A stretch of DNA of 64,000 bases from positions 1 through 64,000 of the forward strand of contig CAVWRJ010000004.1 of the NCBI GenBank assembly GCA_963757335.1, in the 5' to 3' direction. The notes beneath the pieces were generated by a model. It did not search any database, was not told where the DNA came from, and saw only the letters and a program-made list of their open reading frames with translations. Origin of the DNA: DASQPA01 sp963757335 (GTDB taxonomy: Bacteria > Acidobacteriota > Thermoanaerobaculia > Multivoradales > UBA5704). Of the stretch, positions 1-8,603 are shown piece after piece (positions within the stretch are counted from its first letter, which is position 1; each line of letters starts with the position of its first letter). The position numbers and the translations under genes are program-made.

Positions 1-173
1 GCCCTGTCACGCCGCCGGATGCTCTCGATCCCCTTGCGGATCTCGCCTACGGTGAGGGCGGAGAGGTAGATCTCCCCCGAGGCGACCCCGGCAAACCAGG
101 CGGCCACGCCCGGGTCGCAGCGGCGTCCCTTGCGGAGCTCGGAGATGATGTTGGTGTCGACGAGGTAGCTCAC
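1..173 (-). CDS. PIN-domain toxin, VapC/FitB type (3' end outside window)
   Basis: A GTG start at 171-173 gives a protein beginning (M)SYLVDTNIISELRKG, the typical start of a PIN-domain ribonuclease, with the first conserved acidic residue in LVDTN. A later stretch SALTVGEIRKGIE carries the conserved glutamate of PIN toxins. The frame stays open to the window edge, so roughly the first 57 residues are present and the C-terminal acidic residues are not seen. The GTG overlaps the stop of the upstream antitoxin gene in a GTGA arrangement, which implies translational coupling. In known VapC/FitB systems the toxin is a Mg-dependent RNase held inactive by its antitoxin. The RNA target cannot be deduced. 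Confidence 0.85.
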   Translation of the reverse strand, partial: MSYLVDTNIISELRKGRRCDPGVAAWFAGVASGEIYLSALTVGEIRKGIESIRRRDR

Positions 174-421
174 AGGTCGACCTCCCGGCCGCGCTCCTCT
201 CGGCGCGCGAAATCGGCGTCCTCGCCCACCTGGGGAATGGCGAGGAGCAGATCCTTGAGGGGCCTCTTTTCCTCCGCAGGCAGCAGTGCCTGGCGGAGGA
301 TCTCCCGGTGCTCCGCCTCGGCCGAGCGCCCATGACGGGCCGCCCGGAGCTTCAGCTCCCGAACGACCTCCTCTTCCAGGTTTCTTACGACCAGCTGGTT
401 CTTGGCTCTCTCTCGGTCCAT
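170..421 (-). CDS. FitA/VapB-like antitoxin
   Basis: This 83-residue protein starts MDRERAKNQLVVRNLEEEVV, and the QLVVRNLEEEVVRELKLRAARHGRS-type region matches the ribbon-helix-helix DNA-binding fold of FitA/Arc-type antitoxins, followed by EAEHREILRQAL. The C-terminal part (LLAIPQVGEDADFARREE, about residues 60-78) is the usual toxin-binding tail in FitA-like proteins. The start is the ATG at 419-421. Its stop overlaps the GTG of the PIN toxin by four bases, so the two form a bicistronic toxin-antitoxin operon. Such antitoxins normally repress their own promoter, and a short palindrome sits directly at the start codon. Confidence 0.85.
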   Translation of the reverse strand: MDRERAKNQLVVRNLEEEVVRELKLRAARHGRSAEAEHREILRQALLPAEEKRPLKDLLLAIPQVGEDADFARREERGREVDL

Positions 422-437
422 GCTAGCAATGATAGCA
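421..437 (-). promoter_or_regulatory. Palindrome at the toxin-antitoxin promoter, candidate operator
   Basis: TGCTA at 421-425 is matched by TAGCA at 433-437 with a 7-base spacer, immediately upstream of and touching the antitoxin start codon. Ribbon-helix-helix antitoxins bind short palindromes of this kind to autoregulate. Binding is inferred. Confidence 0.4.
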
Positions 438-544
438 CTGCTGCCGTCCAGCGAAGTTGAGGTAGGAAGTGAGCCCGCACCGCCTCCGCGGATTTCTTGG
501 GGCAGGCGGCGCCGGTGCGCGCGAGCGGATCAAAAACGAACGTC

Positions 545-576
545 AAAAAACGAGCCCGGCGTTGCCGCCGGGCTCG
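545..576 (-). terminator. Rho-independent terminator of the lanthipeptide operon
   Basis: On the minus strand a 10-bp perfect stem (CGAGCCCGGC / GCCGGGCTCG, 567-576 and 551-560) with a 6-base loop is followed by six U residues (545-550). It lies just after the stop of the lanthipeptide precursor gene. Confidence 0.9.
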
Positions 577-583
577 CTGCAGG

Positions 584-793
584 TCAGGCACAGCACTCGA
601 TGTGGCCACAGGGTGTGCACATACAGGTGCAGGTGTTCGCGAGGGTGCCACCTCCGGAGACGGTGCGCAGGTCCGTCTGGTCCAACTCGATCAGGCCGGA
701 CGGGTGGACGCCGAGGCTCGCCCGCTGCTCCTCGGTGAGGCTCAGGTAGTACTCCTCGTCCCGCAGAGCGCGGGCGACATCGATCTTATCCAT
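584..793 (-). CDS. lanA: Class II lanthipeptide precursor, mersacidin/lichenicidin-type leader
   Basis: This 69-residue peptide has a leader of about 48 residues that matches the mersacidin/lichenicidin type: LRDEEYYLSLTEEQRASLG, then HPSGLIELDQTDLRTVSGG ending in the double-glycine cleavage site. The core is 21 residues: GTLANTCTCM followed by CTPCGHIECCA. It has four Thr and six Cys and no Ser, so at most four methyllanthionine rings can form and at least two Cys must stay free or pair as a disulfide. The ATG at 791-793 has a good ribosome site (AAAGGAG) that lies inside the end of lanM, and the two genes overlap by 8 bases. A strong terminator follows. No transporter/protease gene is adjacent. 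The class is certain; the product and its activity are unknown. Confidence 0.93.
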   Translation of the reverse strand: MDKIDVARALRDEEYYLSLTEEQRASLGVHPSGLIELDQTDLRTVSGGGTLANTCTCMCTPCGHIECCA

Positions 794-3700
794 CTTCTGT
801 GCTCCTTTCGGAAACTCCGCGCCGGGAGGATCCCGGGTGGAGGTCTGCCGAGTCAGAGATTCCGGCCGGCGGAGGGGCAAGGACCAGGATCGACGGCACT
901 CTCGGCTCGGCCGCCCGGAGCAAGCCGTAGCCGATCCCCGCGAGGCCGAGCATAAGGCCGGGAGGCTCGGTCCGGCCGGGAAGGCCGAAGCGCCACCCGT
1001 GAGCCCGAGCATCCGCCAGGATGCCCCCCAGGATGCCGCCGATCGGGGACGCGAGATCCAGGCCGAGCGCCTCCCGGGCCAACAGCAGGACCTCCAGATT
1101 TCCCAGGTCGCCATGGCACAGACAGTGGCTCTGGCCGAAGCCCTCCGCCAGTGTCGTCTCGACCGCGGCGGCGATCTCTCCCCGGATTTCTCCATCCGCG
1201 AGATGCCGCAGGCTGGCCAGGCGGGCCAAGCCGATCCCCGGTGCCCCGTGACACCAGCCATTCATGAAAAAGGGCTCACCCTCTTCGCTGCTGTTGCGCA
1301 GGTCCGGCCAGTTCCGCGCTTCCGGCGAATAGAGAGAGCGCTCATAGGCCAGACCCTTCTGAGCCGCCTGCCGGAAGCGCTCGTCCCCCGTAGCCGTGGC
1401 GAGTTGCAGCAGAGCCCAGGCGTTGCCGCCGGTACCGTGGGACAGGCCGGCGAGCGGACGTGGGCCGGCAACCTCCAGCACCCAGCCGATCCCCGGCCCG
1501 GCCGGCACCGCTCGCGCCAGCAGCCGCTCCCCGCAGCGGACCGCCGCCGACAGCGTCTCTGCCGAAGGCCGCTGCTCCCAGAGGCGCAACAGACAGAGAA
1601 TGCATCCCGCCGCCCCCGCCACGATGTCTAAGTCCTCGTCGCTGTCGATGAGGTCCGGCAGGAACGCCACGATCGCCTCCGCGTCGTCTAAGAGCGCCGG
1701 CTCGTTCCACAGCGCCGCGAGATGAGTCAGCGCATACAGGGGTCCGCCCCAACCCGAGAAGGCGCCGATCGATCGCAGGCGCCTCGGCAGCAGATGGGTC
1801 CGCCACCGCAGGCTGGCCGCCCCGTCGCGGGCAAGCCGGGTCCACCGCTCCTCCCCGGTGACCGTGCCGAGATACGCCAGGAAGAGCACGATGCCGGGCA
1901 GTCCCAGGTGGAGGTCGAGCCCGGTCACATCCAGGGCCCAGGGCGTCCCCGGCCCCTGGCTCTGCACAGAGAGCCAGTGCGCCTCCCCCGGGCCGCGTAA
2001 CGCCATCTCCTCCAGGCGCCGGCCCACGCCCAGGGCCGCTTCCAGAAGCTCCTCCCGTGAGGGTGCCGGGGTCCGCGGATCGAGCTGATAGGGCGGTAGA
2101 TCCTGACCTTTGAGCGTCAGAGCCTCGATCGAGTCGTGGATGATCCAGGCCTGCCGGGCCAGGTCCTCTTCCCCGAATCGGGCGAGGCGCTCGCGGGCCG
2201 CTTCCAGCCCGGAAAACGGGAGGAACCCCGGGAACCGCTCACCGTCGCTCGCCCACAGATCCCGCGAATCCGGCCGGGCTGTAAATAGAGGGACGTCGCC
2301 CCGCAGCAGGTCCCGGCGCTCCGCCGTCACGAGCCCCGCCATCGAGGGCCTCTCCTCCACCGCTTCCCAGAGCCGGTCGAGGAGCCGGTCGCGGTCCAGA
2401 GCGTCGCCGAGGACGAAAGGGTGTTGCGCCTCCACCATAAGAGTGGCATAGGTGCGGGTCGGCCGCAGGATCACTCGCACTTCGCTGTCGGCGAACGCAT
2501 CGAGGACGCTGCCCGGTGCAGCCAGCTCCTCCCGATGCTCCGCGAGCAGCCGAGCCATGGAGGTGAAACCGTCGAGCAGGGGGCCGAGGAACTCCCGCAA
2601 AGAAACCTCGGCGCCGTTCAAAGTCGGCCGGTGCTGCCCCACGGGGATCTCCACCGCCCGCCGCACATAGCGCATGGCGTCCGTCCCCCCCTTTTCGTTC
2701 ATCAGCGTGGGAGCCGTCTGGCCGGCCGTTGCCGCAAGGCCGCTCAGGTCGAGCCCGCCGCCCTGCCCTCCCGCCCCCTCGCGGCTCCGCAAGGGCAGCA
2801 AACCCGTCCGCAGCACCGTCTCGAAAACCGGGCGGCCCATCCGCAGCTCTTCCTCGGAGGCGCGACCGAGATCCTCGGCCCAGGGGTGGAACAGCGCCTC
2901 CAGATCCACGAGGACGGGATGCTCTCCGGCGGCGATCAGGTTCTCGTGATGGAAATCGGTCGCCGACAGCAAATAGAGGAGAGCGAGATACCCCCCTTGC
3001 CGGCGGTAGAAACGCTCCATCTCCTCCCGCGTGGAACAGGGGCTCGCCTCAATCATCTCCACCCAGCCATGGTCGCCGCCGTCGACCATCCGCAGCAGCC
3101 GGTACGCCGGTGCGAAACCCTTCTCCCCGACCCAGGCGAGCAGATTCTGGAAGGCCTGCTCCACCCGCATGGACTTCGGCTTGTAGACCAGGCGGAGGCC
3201 GGAAGCGAGCTCTGCGATCAGCACCGACCGGCCACCGCGATGGGAGTCTCCCAGGCCGCCCGCGATCCTCACCAACGGCCCGGGAGCGAAATCCGGGAAA
3301 AAGGCGGCACGGAGAGCCGCTGCGTCATCCGAGAGGTGGCGCAGGAAATCCAGGCTTACCTCGACCCAGCGGTCCACCGCCTCGACGACCTGTCGCGCCA
3401 AAACCGGGTACTGGCAGAGGATCAAGAGAGCCGTCTCCCGGTCGCTAAGAGAGGTGGCGAAGGACTGGAAGCGCGTCTCCGGCGTATCCCCGATCAGCCT
3501 TCCTTCCCGCCCCGCCAGGTTCAACTCCAGGACCATCGTCCGCCCGAGCAGCAGGATCAAGCGAGAAGCCAGACTGCCAGCGAACAGGTTCGCCGCCGTG
3601 TCCGGATCGAAGAGCAACTCGGCTCGCCCGGCGGCCAGCTTCCGGATCTCCCGACGGAGCCGCGAAGTCCCGGCATCCAGAAGCGGCCGCACCACCTCGG

Positions 3701-4115
3701 AAAAGGCCAGGTGAGCGAGAGCGCCTCTGGGTAGCGACGGCGCAAGATACGAATCGAGCGTCTCGGTGGAAAAAGCCGCTTCGAGAGTCGCGAGCCAATC
3801 CGGCACCCCGGAAGCCCGGCGGGCCAGATTCTCCGACGGCTCTCCCAGCAGGTAGCGGAAGGAGGCCTCGGAGAGCCCGTCGGCGGCAAGGCGCCGGGCG
3901 AAGAAACCGTCTCGGGAGAAGGGGACCTGCGACCGCCAACGGCGCTCGCGAGATTCCGCGCGCTCCGGCTCCACGGGGGATCCCGGATCGCCCCCCGGTC
4001 CTTCCCGCAGGGAGGCCGCACGCTCTTCCAAGGTCAGAGCCCGGAACCATTCTGGAGACTCGAAAGGCCGCTCGTTCAACGCCTTCCCCCTTCCTTCAAG
4101 GGAGAAGACTAACAA
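786..4115 (-). CDS. lanM: Class II lanthipeptide synthetase LanM
   Basis: This bifunctional enzyme of about 1,109 residues dehydrates Ser/Thr of the precursor and then adds Cys to form (methyl)lanthionine rings. The N-terminal DUF4135 dehydratase shows YKPKSM near residue 311, TDFHHENL near 385 and RPTRTYATLM near 550, matching the kinase-like phosphorylation site of LanM enzymes. The C-terminal LanC-like cyclase has the zinc ligands in NGWCHGAPG (about 951-959) and CLCHGDLGN (about 997-1005). The first in-frame start is TTG at 4113-4115. A TTG at 4077-4079, preceded by a purine-rich AAGGAAGGGGG, is an equally good start. The precursor gene overlaps its 3' end, which is the reverse of the common lanA-lanM order. 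Confidence 0.95.
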   Translation of the reverse strand: MLVFSLEGRGKALNERPFESPEWFRALTLEERAASLREGPGGDPGSPVEPERAESRERRWRSQVPFSRDGFFARRLAADGLSEASFRYLLGEPSENLARRASGVPDWLATLEAAFSTETLDSYLAPSLPRGALAHLAFSEVVRPLLDAGTSRLRREIRKLAAGRAELLFDPDTAANLFAGSLASRLILLLGRTMVLELNLAGREGRLIGDTPETRFQSFATSLSDRETALLILCQYPVLARQVVEAVDRWVEVSLDFLRHLSDDAAALRAAFFPDFAPGPLVRIAGGLGDSHRGGRSVLIAELASGLRLVYKPKSMRVEQAFQNLLAWVGEKGFAPAYRLLRMVDGGDHGWVEMIEASPCSTREEMERFYRRQGGYLALLYLLSATDFHHENLIAAGEHPVLVDLEALFHPWAEDLGRASEEELRMGRPVFETVLRTGLLPLRSREGAGGQGGGLDLSGLAATAGQTAPTLMNEKGGTDAMRYVRRAVEIPVGQHRPTLNGAEVSLREFLGPLLDGFTSMARLLAEHREELAAPGSVLDAFADSEVRVILRPTRTYATLMVEAQHPFVLGDALDRDRLLDRLWEAVEERPSMAGLVTAERRDLLRGDVPLFTARPDSRDLWASDGERFPGFLPFSGLEAARERLARFGEEDLARQAWIIHDSIEALTLKGQDLPPYQLDPRTPAPSREELLEAALGVGRRLEEMALRGPGEAHWLSVQSQGPGTPWALDVTGLDLHLGLPGIVLFLAYLGTVTGEERWTRLARDGAASLRWRTHLLPRRLRSIGAFSGWGGPLYALTHLAALWNEPALLDDAEAIVAFLPDLIDSDEDLDIVAGAAGCILCLLRLWEQRPSAETLSAAVRCGERLLARAVPAGPGIGWVLEVAGPRPLAGLSHGTGGNAWALLQLATATGDERFRQAAQKGLAYERSLYSPEARNWPDLRNSSEEGEPFFMNGWCHGAPGIGLARLASLRHLADGEIRGEIAAAVETTLAEGFGQSHCLCHGDLGNLEVLLLAREALGLDLASPIGGILGGILADARAHGWRFGLPGRTEPPGLMLGLAGIGYGLLRAAEPRVPSILVLAPPPAGISDSADLHPGSSRRGVSERSTEDG

Positions 4116-4233
4116 GATATCCGTCTAAACCAAAGTATCTACGCGAATGCGGAGCAGCGCTCTCGCAGCGGCTTCGAGACTGCGATCGGGACCGTCACGA
4201 TCAGGCGGCCGGCGCCGGCGACTTACCGGCCCC

Positions 4234-5286
4234 TCATGGGCGGCCGATGCTCCCCCAGGTCGGGGGCCTTCTTCTGGGCTTCCTGGGCGCGGCACCGGGT
4301 GCGGCGTCCATCCTGGTGCCCTCGAGCGAAGGCGGATCGAAGAGCTGGCAGGCCGGCAACTTCTTCGGGTCGAGCCCCTTCACCAGGTCCCAGGTCACGG
4401 CGGGATTCGGCCGCACTCTGGCGAAGTCGGTGTAGTTCTGGCTGACGGTCGGCGCATGGGCCGGCGCGAAGGGGTAGCCCGAGAAGTAGAAGGACTGCGG
4501 ATGCCGGTAGGGCGGGGCCGACGGCTGGGCGCTGTCGGGTCGGGGGGTGGACTCGAAGGCGTAGCCGAACAGAATGCCGCCGTTGTCGGTCTGGTCCGGG
4601 AAGACCCCTACCTGCAGCGGCTTGCCGCTCGCCTGGGAGATCCAGAAGGAGTACCCCTGCACCCTGCCGTCCAGGCGCGAGGAGTCCCCCAGGCTGTAGG
4701 GCAGGTGCTGGATGAAGTTGCGCTCCGGCGGGTGGTTGTCCGGCGAGAACAGGCAGACCGGCGGCATGTCCTTGGGCCGGTCCTCCGGATAGGTGACGAA
4801 ATAGGCGATCTTGCCGAGCGAGATGAACGAGCAGGTGAAGTTGTTCGGGATTGGGAAGATCGGCAGGCAGCGCTTGACGTAGTGCTCTTCCATCGCACCC
4901 TGGCCGTTGCCCCAGGTGGAGTCGTAGTAGGTCACGCCGTCCGAGGTCTCATAGTCCCTGCCCGCGACCAGATCGGCCGGCGGCTTGCCGTCATAGGGCG
5001 GGGGGTTCGACTGGAAGCGGTTGAACACCCGGTACATCTTCCAGTGCGAAGTCCAGTATTCCGGATACTCGGGATCGCTCGGCATCCCGGGCGCCCGTTC
5101 GTAGGTGCAGGTCCGCGGATCGGCGCACTCCTGGGCATGGGAATCGTTGTGCACGCCGTAGGTGGCGTAGACGTCGTCGGGCACCGCGGGAGTCGTGGCG
5201 CCCGGGCTCGCCAAGGCGGCACCGGCTGCGGCCAGCCCGAGGGCGGCGGTCAGGGTCAAAGCCCGGCGGAGGCGGACGAGGGTCAT
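4234..5286 (-). CDS. Secreted protein of unknown function in the split VioB-like operon
   Basis: The 350-residue product starts MTLVRLRRALTLTAALGLAA and has a clear Sec signal peptide ending near ALASPGA. The mature part is rich in Pro, Tyr and Trp and contains several Cys (CADPRTC, KRCLPIFPIPNNFTC, PPVCLFSPDN), consistent with disulfides in an exported protein. I recognise no catalytic motif. The ATG at 5284-5286 overlaps the stop of the upstream ferritin-like gene (ATGA), so it is translationally coupled to it. The C-terminus is basic and Pro-rich (PRKPRRRPP) and probably disordered. Its role may be in handling the product of the upstream genes outside the cytoplasm; that is a guess from position only. 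Confidence 0.8.
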   Translation of the reverse strand: MTLVRLRRALTLTAALGLAAAGAALASPGATTPAVPDDVYATYGVHNDSHAQECADPRTCTYERAPGMPSDPEYPEYWTSHWKMYRVFNRFQSNPPPYDGKPPADLVAGRDYETSDGVTYYDSTWGNGQGAMEEHYVKRCLPIFPIPNNFTCSFISLGKIAYFVTYPEDRPKDMPPVCLFSPDNHPPERNFIQHLPYSLGDSSRLDGRVQGYSFWISQASGKPLQVGVFPDQTDNGGILFGYAFESTPRPDSAQPSAPPYRHPQSFYFSGYPFAPAHAPTVSQNYTDFARVRPNPAVTWDLVKGLDPKKLPACQLFDPPSLEGTRMDAAPGAAPRKPRRRPPTWGSIGRP

Positions 5287-6365
5287 GGGCGGTCTCCGGT
5301 CGTCAGGTGGTTTTCGGCCGTCGTCGGCTGCCAGCGGAAGCAGAGGCCGGTGGCCACATCGGGATCGTCCGGCAGGGGTGTCGACAGCACGTCCTGGGCC
5401 GCCAGCCGGAGTTGGTACATCAGGCCCATGGCGTCCCCGATCGCCTCGGGCCGGCCATTGAAGGTCTGGTGCAGGGCGTTGAGCAGGTTGGTGTAACCGT
5501 AGGTGAACTGCACCGAGGCCCGCCGCGCCCGCGAGCCCTCGGGCAAGGTGTCCGGATCGCCGTTGGGCTGCATGTTCCAGACGTTGCGCTCGTCGATCCG
5601 CACCGGAGCGCCGCCGAAGACGAAACCGCCGGTGACCGGATCGCGCACCAGCCGCTTGCCCTTGACGATCTGCTGGAACCGGTAGTAGTGGGCCGGCTCT
5701 TCCTCCGGGTCGAGCGGCGAGGTCGGGGTCCCCTCCCCCTGCTCGACGATCAGCGAGATGGCGGCCGAGGCGCTCTCCGGGCCGGTGATCCGGAAGAGCT
5801 GATCCGGCGGGAACCAGGTGTTGTCGACCATCTCCCGGCCGAAGTCCCCCCGGAAGGCGGGCTGACCCAGCTCCTGGAGCTTTTTGTCGAGCGCCGCGTA
5901 GAACTCGCCGATGGTGTGGAACTCGGGCCCCGCGCCCTGGGCAGTCGCCAGGAGCCGGACCGGGATGTCGATCGGGTCCTCCGGCTCCTCGATCACCATG
6001 AAGACCTTCCTCACCAGCTCGACCGAACACTTTTCGATCGGCACGATGAGGCCCTTGCCGATGTTCATCGGCAGCGGACCCGGGTACTTGGGCACGAATC
6101 CCGGACGGTTGATCTGGGGGCTGCCGCCGATCGCGATCATCAGGTTGGACGCGATCGACATGTGCAGCATCTCCTCCATCACCACGGTGCGGATGATGCC
6201 GGCCACCATGTCGTTCGTGCCGAGCTTCAAGCTGAAATAGGCGCCCAGGTACGGCGGGATGGTCGAGTGCTCGAGCTCGATGGCGTTCTGCACCAGCCCG
6301 TAGAGGTCCTCCGGCTGCCGGGCGGCCTGGATGGCGGCGATGTAGCGGGGTTCGATCTTGATCAT
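5283..6365 (-). CDS. Ferritin-like protein, VioB/RebD C-terminal-type domain
   Basis: The 360-residue protein starts MIKIEPRYIAAIQAARQPED at the ATG 6363-6365, behind a GGAGGG ribosome site. NAIELEHSTIPPYLGAYFSL and TVVMEEMLHMSIASNLMIAI supply the E..H and EExxH pattern of a diiron four-helix bundle, the ferritin-like domain (PF12902 type) that forms the C-terminal part of the VioB/RebD/StaD family. Those enzymes couple two amino-acid-derived imines (indole-3-pyruvate imine dimerisation). Here this domain is a separate gene placed directly after a gene resembling the VioB N-terminal half. The substrate is unknown; a role in oxidising or dimerising an amino-acid-derived imine is inferred. Confidence 0.75.
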   Translation of the reverse strand: MIKIEPRYIAAIQAARQPEDLYGLVQNAIELEHSTIPPYLGAYFSLKLGTNDMVAGIIRTVVMEEMLHMSIASNLMIAIGGSPQINRPGFVPKYPGPLPMNIGKGLIVPIEKCSVELVRKVFMVIEEPEDPIDIPVRLLATAQGAGPEFHTIGEFYAALDKKLQELGQPAFRGDFGREMVDNTWFPPDQLFRITGPESASAAISLIVEQGEGTPTSPLDPEEEPAHYYRFQQIVKGKRLVRDPVTGGFVFGGAPVRIDERNVWNMQPNGDPDTLPEGSRARRASVQFTYGYTNLLNALHQTFNGRPEAIGDAMGLMYQLRLAAQDVLSTPLPDDPDVATGLCFRWQPTTAENHLTTGDRP

Positions 6366-6391
6366 GCGGAATCCCTCCGGCTCTGTTGGCT

Positions 6392-8483
6392 TCAGGCCTT
6401 GCTGCCCGGCGCGTTCGCGAGGAAGCTGCGGACGGCCGCGGTCTTGCCGTCGTTGCCCGGGCCGAGCCGGGCGATCGCCGCCTGGGCCGCGCCGGCGCTC
6501 AAGCGGGTGGGAGCGGCCACGCCCACCACCGTCTCCGCCGCCGCGGCGCGGAGGGCGCCCTCCGGCAGAGCGGGGTAGTGGCGGCGGTCGATGGCGGCTT
6601 CCGGCAGGTACCCTTCGAGCCAGCGCAGGATCGCCGTGACCCTGCCCGCCGACAGGTCGCGGGTGGCGGGCATGTAGTTCGGGTCCTCCAGCGGCCGGGT
6701 GAAGGCCAGGTGCAGCAGCCGCGCGTGAGCCGCGATCGTCTGCGGATCGGAGAAGCTGAACAGCCCCCGGCTCATCACCGGATAGAGGTTGCCGTACTGG
6801 ACGAGGATCGGCCGGATGTCGTCCGCCCAACTCGGCGTGAGCGGCGGGTCGTACGCTTCGCGGGCGTGCACGGCGATGAATTCGAAGGTCGGCATGGGCG
6901 ACTGGCCGGAGAGTGCGAGCGAATAGCTGATTTGATAGACCTGCCCGTCGACATAGCCGCGCGGATGGCCCGGGTTCTCGATCTGGATATCGAGGACCCC
7001 GATGCCGTCGTCGCCGGCGGCGAGCGTGGCGGGGACGGCGACCTTCTCGGCCGGCACATTGATCAGCGGGATCGCCGTCTGCGGCGGCTTTTTCTCCGTG
7101 GCGTCGCCGGTGCCGCCGGCACCCGGCTGGGGCGGCTGCAGCGAGGCCTGGAGCGGCGCGCCCGCCCAGGGCTTGCCCCAGCGCAGGGCCCAGAGGCTCA
7201 CCGGGGCGGCGACCCAGCCCGTCTCGGCGGTGTCCACCCGCTGGACGAACTGGTCCGCGCGCACCCAGGCGCCGGCGACCGTCTCGCGGATGCCGATGGT
7301 GAGCGGACCCGGGGCGGAGCCGAGGAGGACGGCGAGCGGGTGATCGCCGATCAGCGCGGCCGCGGCGGCCGGGATCGGCAGGTCGGCGATCCCGCCGGTC
7401 GCCTGGAGCCAGGCCATGTCATAGCCCTCGACGACGCCGATCACCTCGTAGAGGTCCGGGGTCAGGCCGTCCCCGTCCGAGACATAGGGGGCGGTCACCG
7501 CCCCGGAGTCGATGCTCGCGAAGGGGTCCTCCCCCTTGAGCACCACGACGGTCAACGGGCCGAGGTCCTGGAGCGCCAGGTAGGGGGCCTCTCCGGCTTC
7601 CAGGTCTTGGTCGACCAGCCACATCGGGAGGGAGTTGCCGAAGTCGAGGCTGAACGTCGCGCCGTCCGGCGAGACGGCGCCGGTCATGTAGCCGAGCCCC
7701 GAGGCCGAGGCGAAAGGCAGGTTGGGGCTGGTAGCCGAGGGGGCGAACCGGCGGCCGGGAGCGAACATCTCCGGGTCGCCCGGCAGGTAGGGCCCGATCG
7801 AGCCGACGATCGAACCGACCAGGAAATCGTTGACGCCGCGCGACTTGGAGTAGCCGTAGGCGAGGAGGCTCATGGTGAGCCTGCCGCCGCGCTCGGAAGC
7901 CGCCGCCTGGAGGGCGCCGACCCCGGTCATCCCCTCGGTGTCCGGCCCCCAGGCAAGGTCGGTCAGGGTGCCGGTGAAGCGGGCCGAGGCGCTGGGGCTG
8001 CCGGCGAGAGGCTGGCCCGTGCTCTGTGACGATCACCCGGCCGAAATAGATGTCGCGGAAGCAGGCGGGCTGCAAAGTCGCCGACAGCACCGCGAGGTCG
8101 CCGAGCAGGAGCGACAGCCGCATGCCCCAGAGCCCCGAGGCGAACTGGAACTGCGGATCGAGGTCGACGATCTTGGCCTGGGTCCGCCCCTGCTGGGCCT
8201 CGATGCGGAGCGACAGCACCGGATCGCCGGCCTGCGCCGCGCCCTGAGCGCCGCCGGGGCCGGCCGCGCCGGTGACCGCGCATTCCAGCAGACGGAAGGC
8301 GTTGGAGCCGTCCGGGTTCCACCAGCCGTTGTACTCGGTCCCCCCCGGCTCCTTTACCTGGGGCGTCTGGAAGCGCGCCTCGAAGACCTCGGAGTCGTAG
8401 TTCCGGACATCGTTGTTGACCGTGTTGACATCCGCCTCGAAGAAGCCGGCGAACGTCAACCGCGGCAGATTCAGATAGCTCAT
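6392..8483 (-). CDS. VioB/RebD N-terminal-half-like protein, interrupted by a frameshift
   Basis: The product begins MSYLNLPRLTFAGFFEADVN, resembling the VioB N-terminus (LDFPRIHFRGW type). Near the C-terminus, NLYPVMSRGLFSFSDPQT and NYMPATRDLSAGRVTAILRW resemble the linker of VioB just before its ferritin-like domain. The reading frame breaks near 8013-8019: upstream the frame runs through DIYFGRVIVTEHGPA and the continuation (QPLAGSPSASARFTGTL) is one frame over. One extra C in a GGGCC context explains it. Without the break the protein is about 697 residues. It is the first gene of the operon, 26 bases upstream of the ferritin-like gene. Family assignment comes from remembered motif similarity and needs a profile search. 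Confidence 0.65.
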
Positions 8484-8603
8484 CTGTCCCCCCTGCCTGA
8501 CTGGTGTCGCGAGGTCAGACAGTATACACGCGAAGAGCGAGTCCGGAGGCTCTCGATCGCGGCCCGCACGAAACCGGGCAGCCGCCGCAGCGAGAGGGGA
8601 GTT

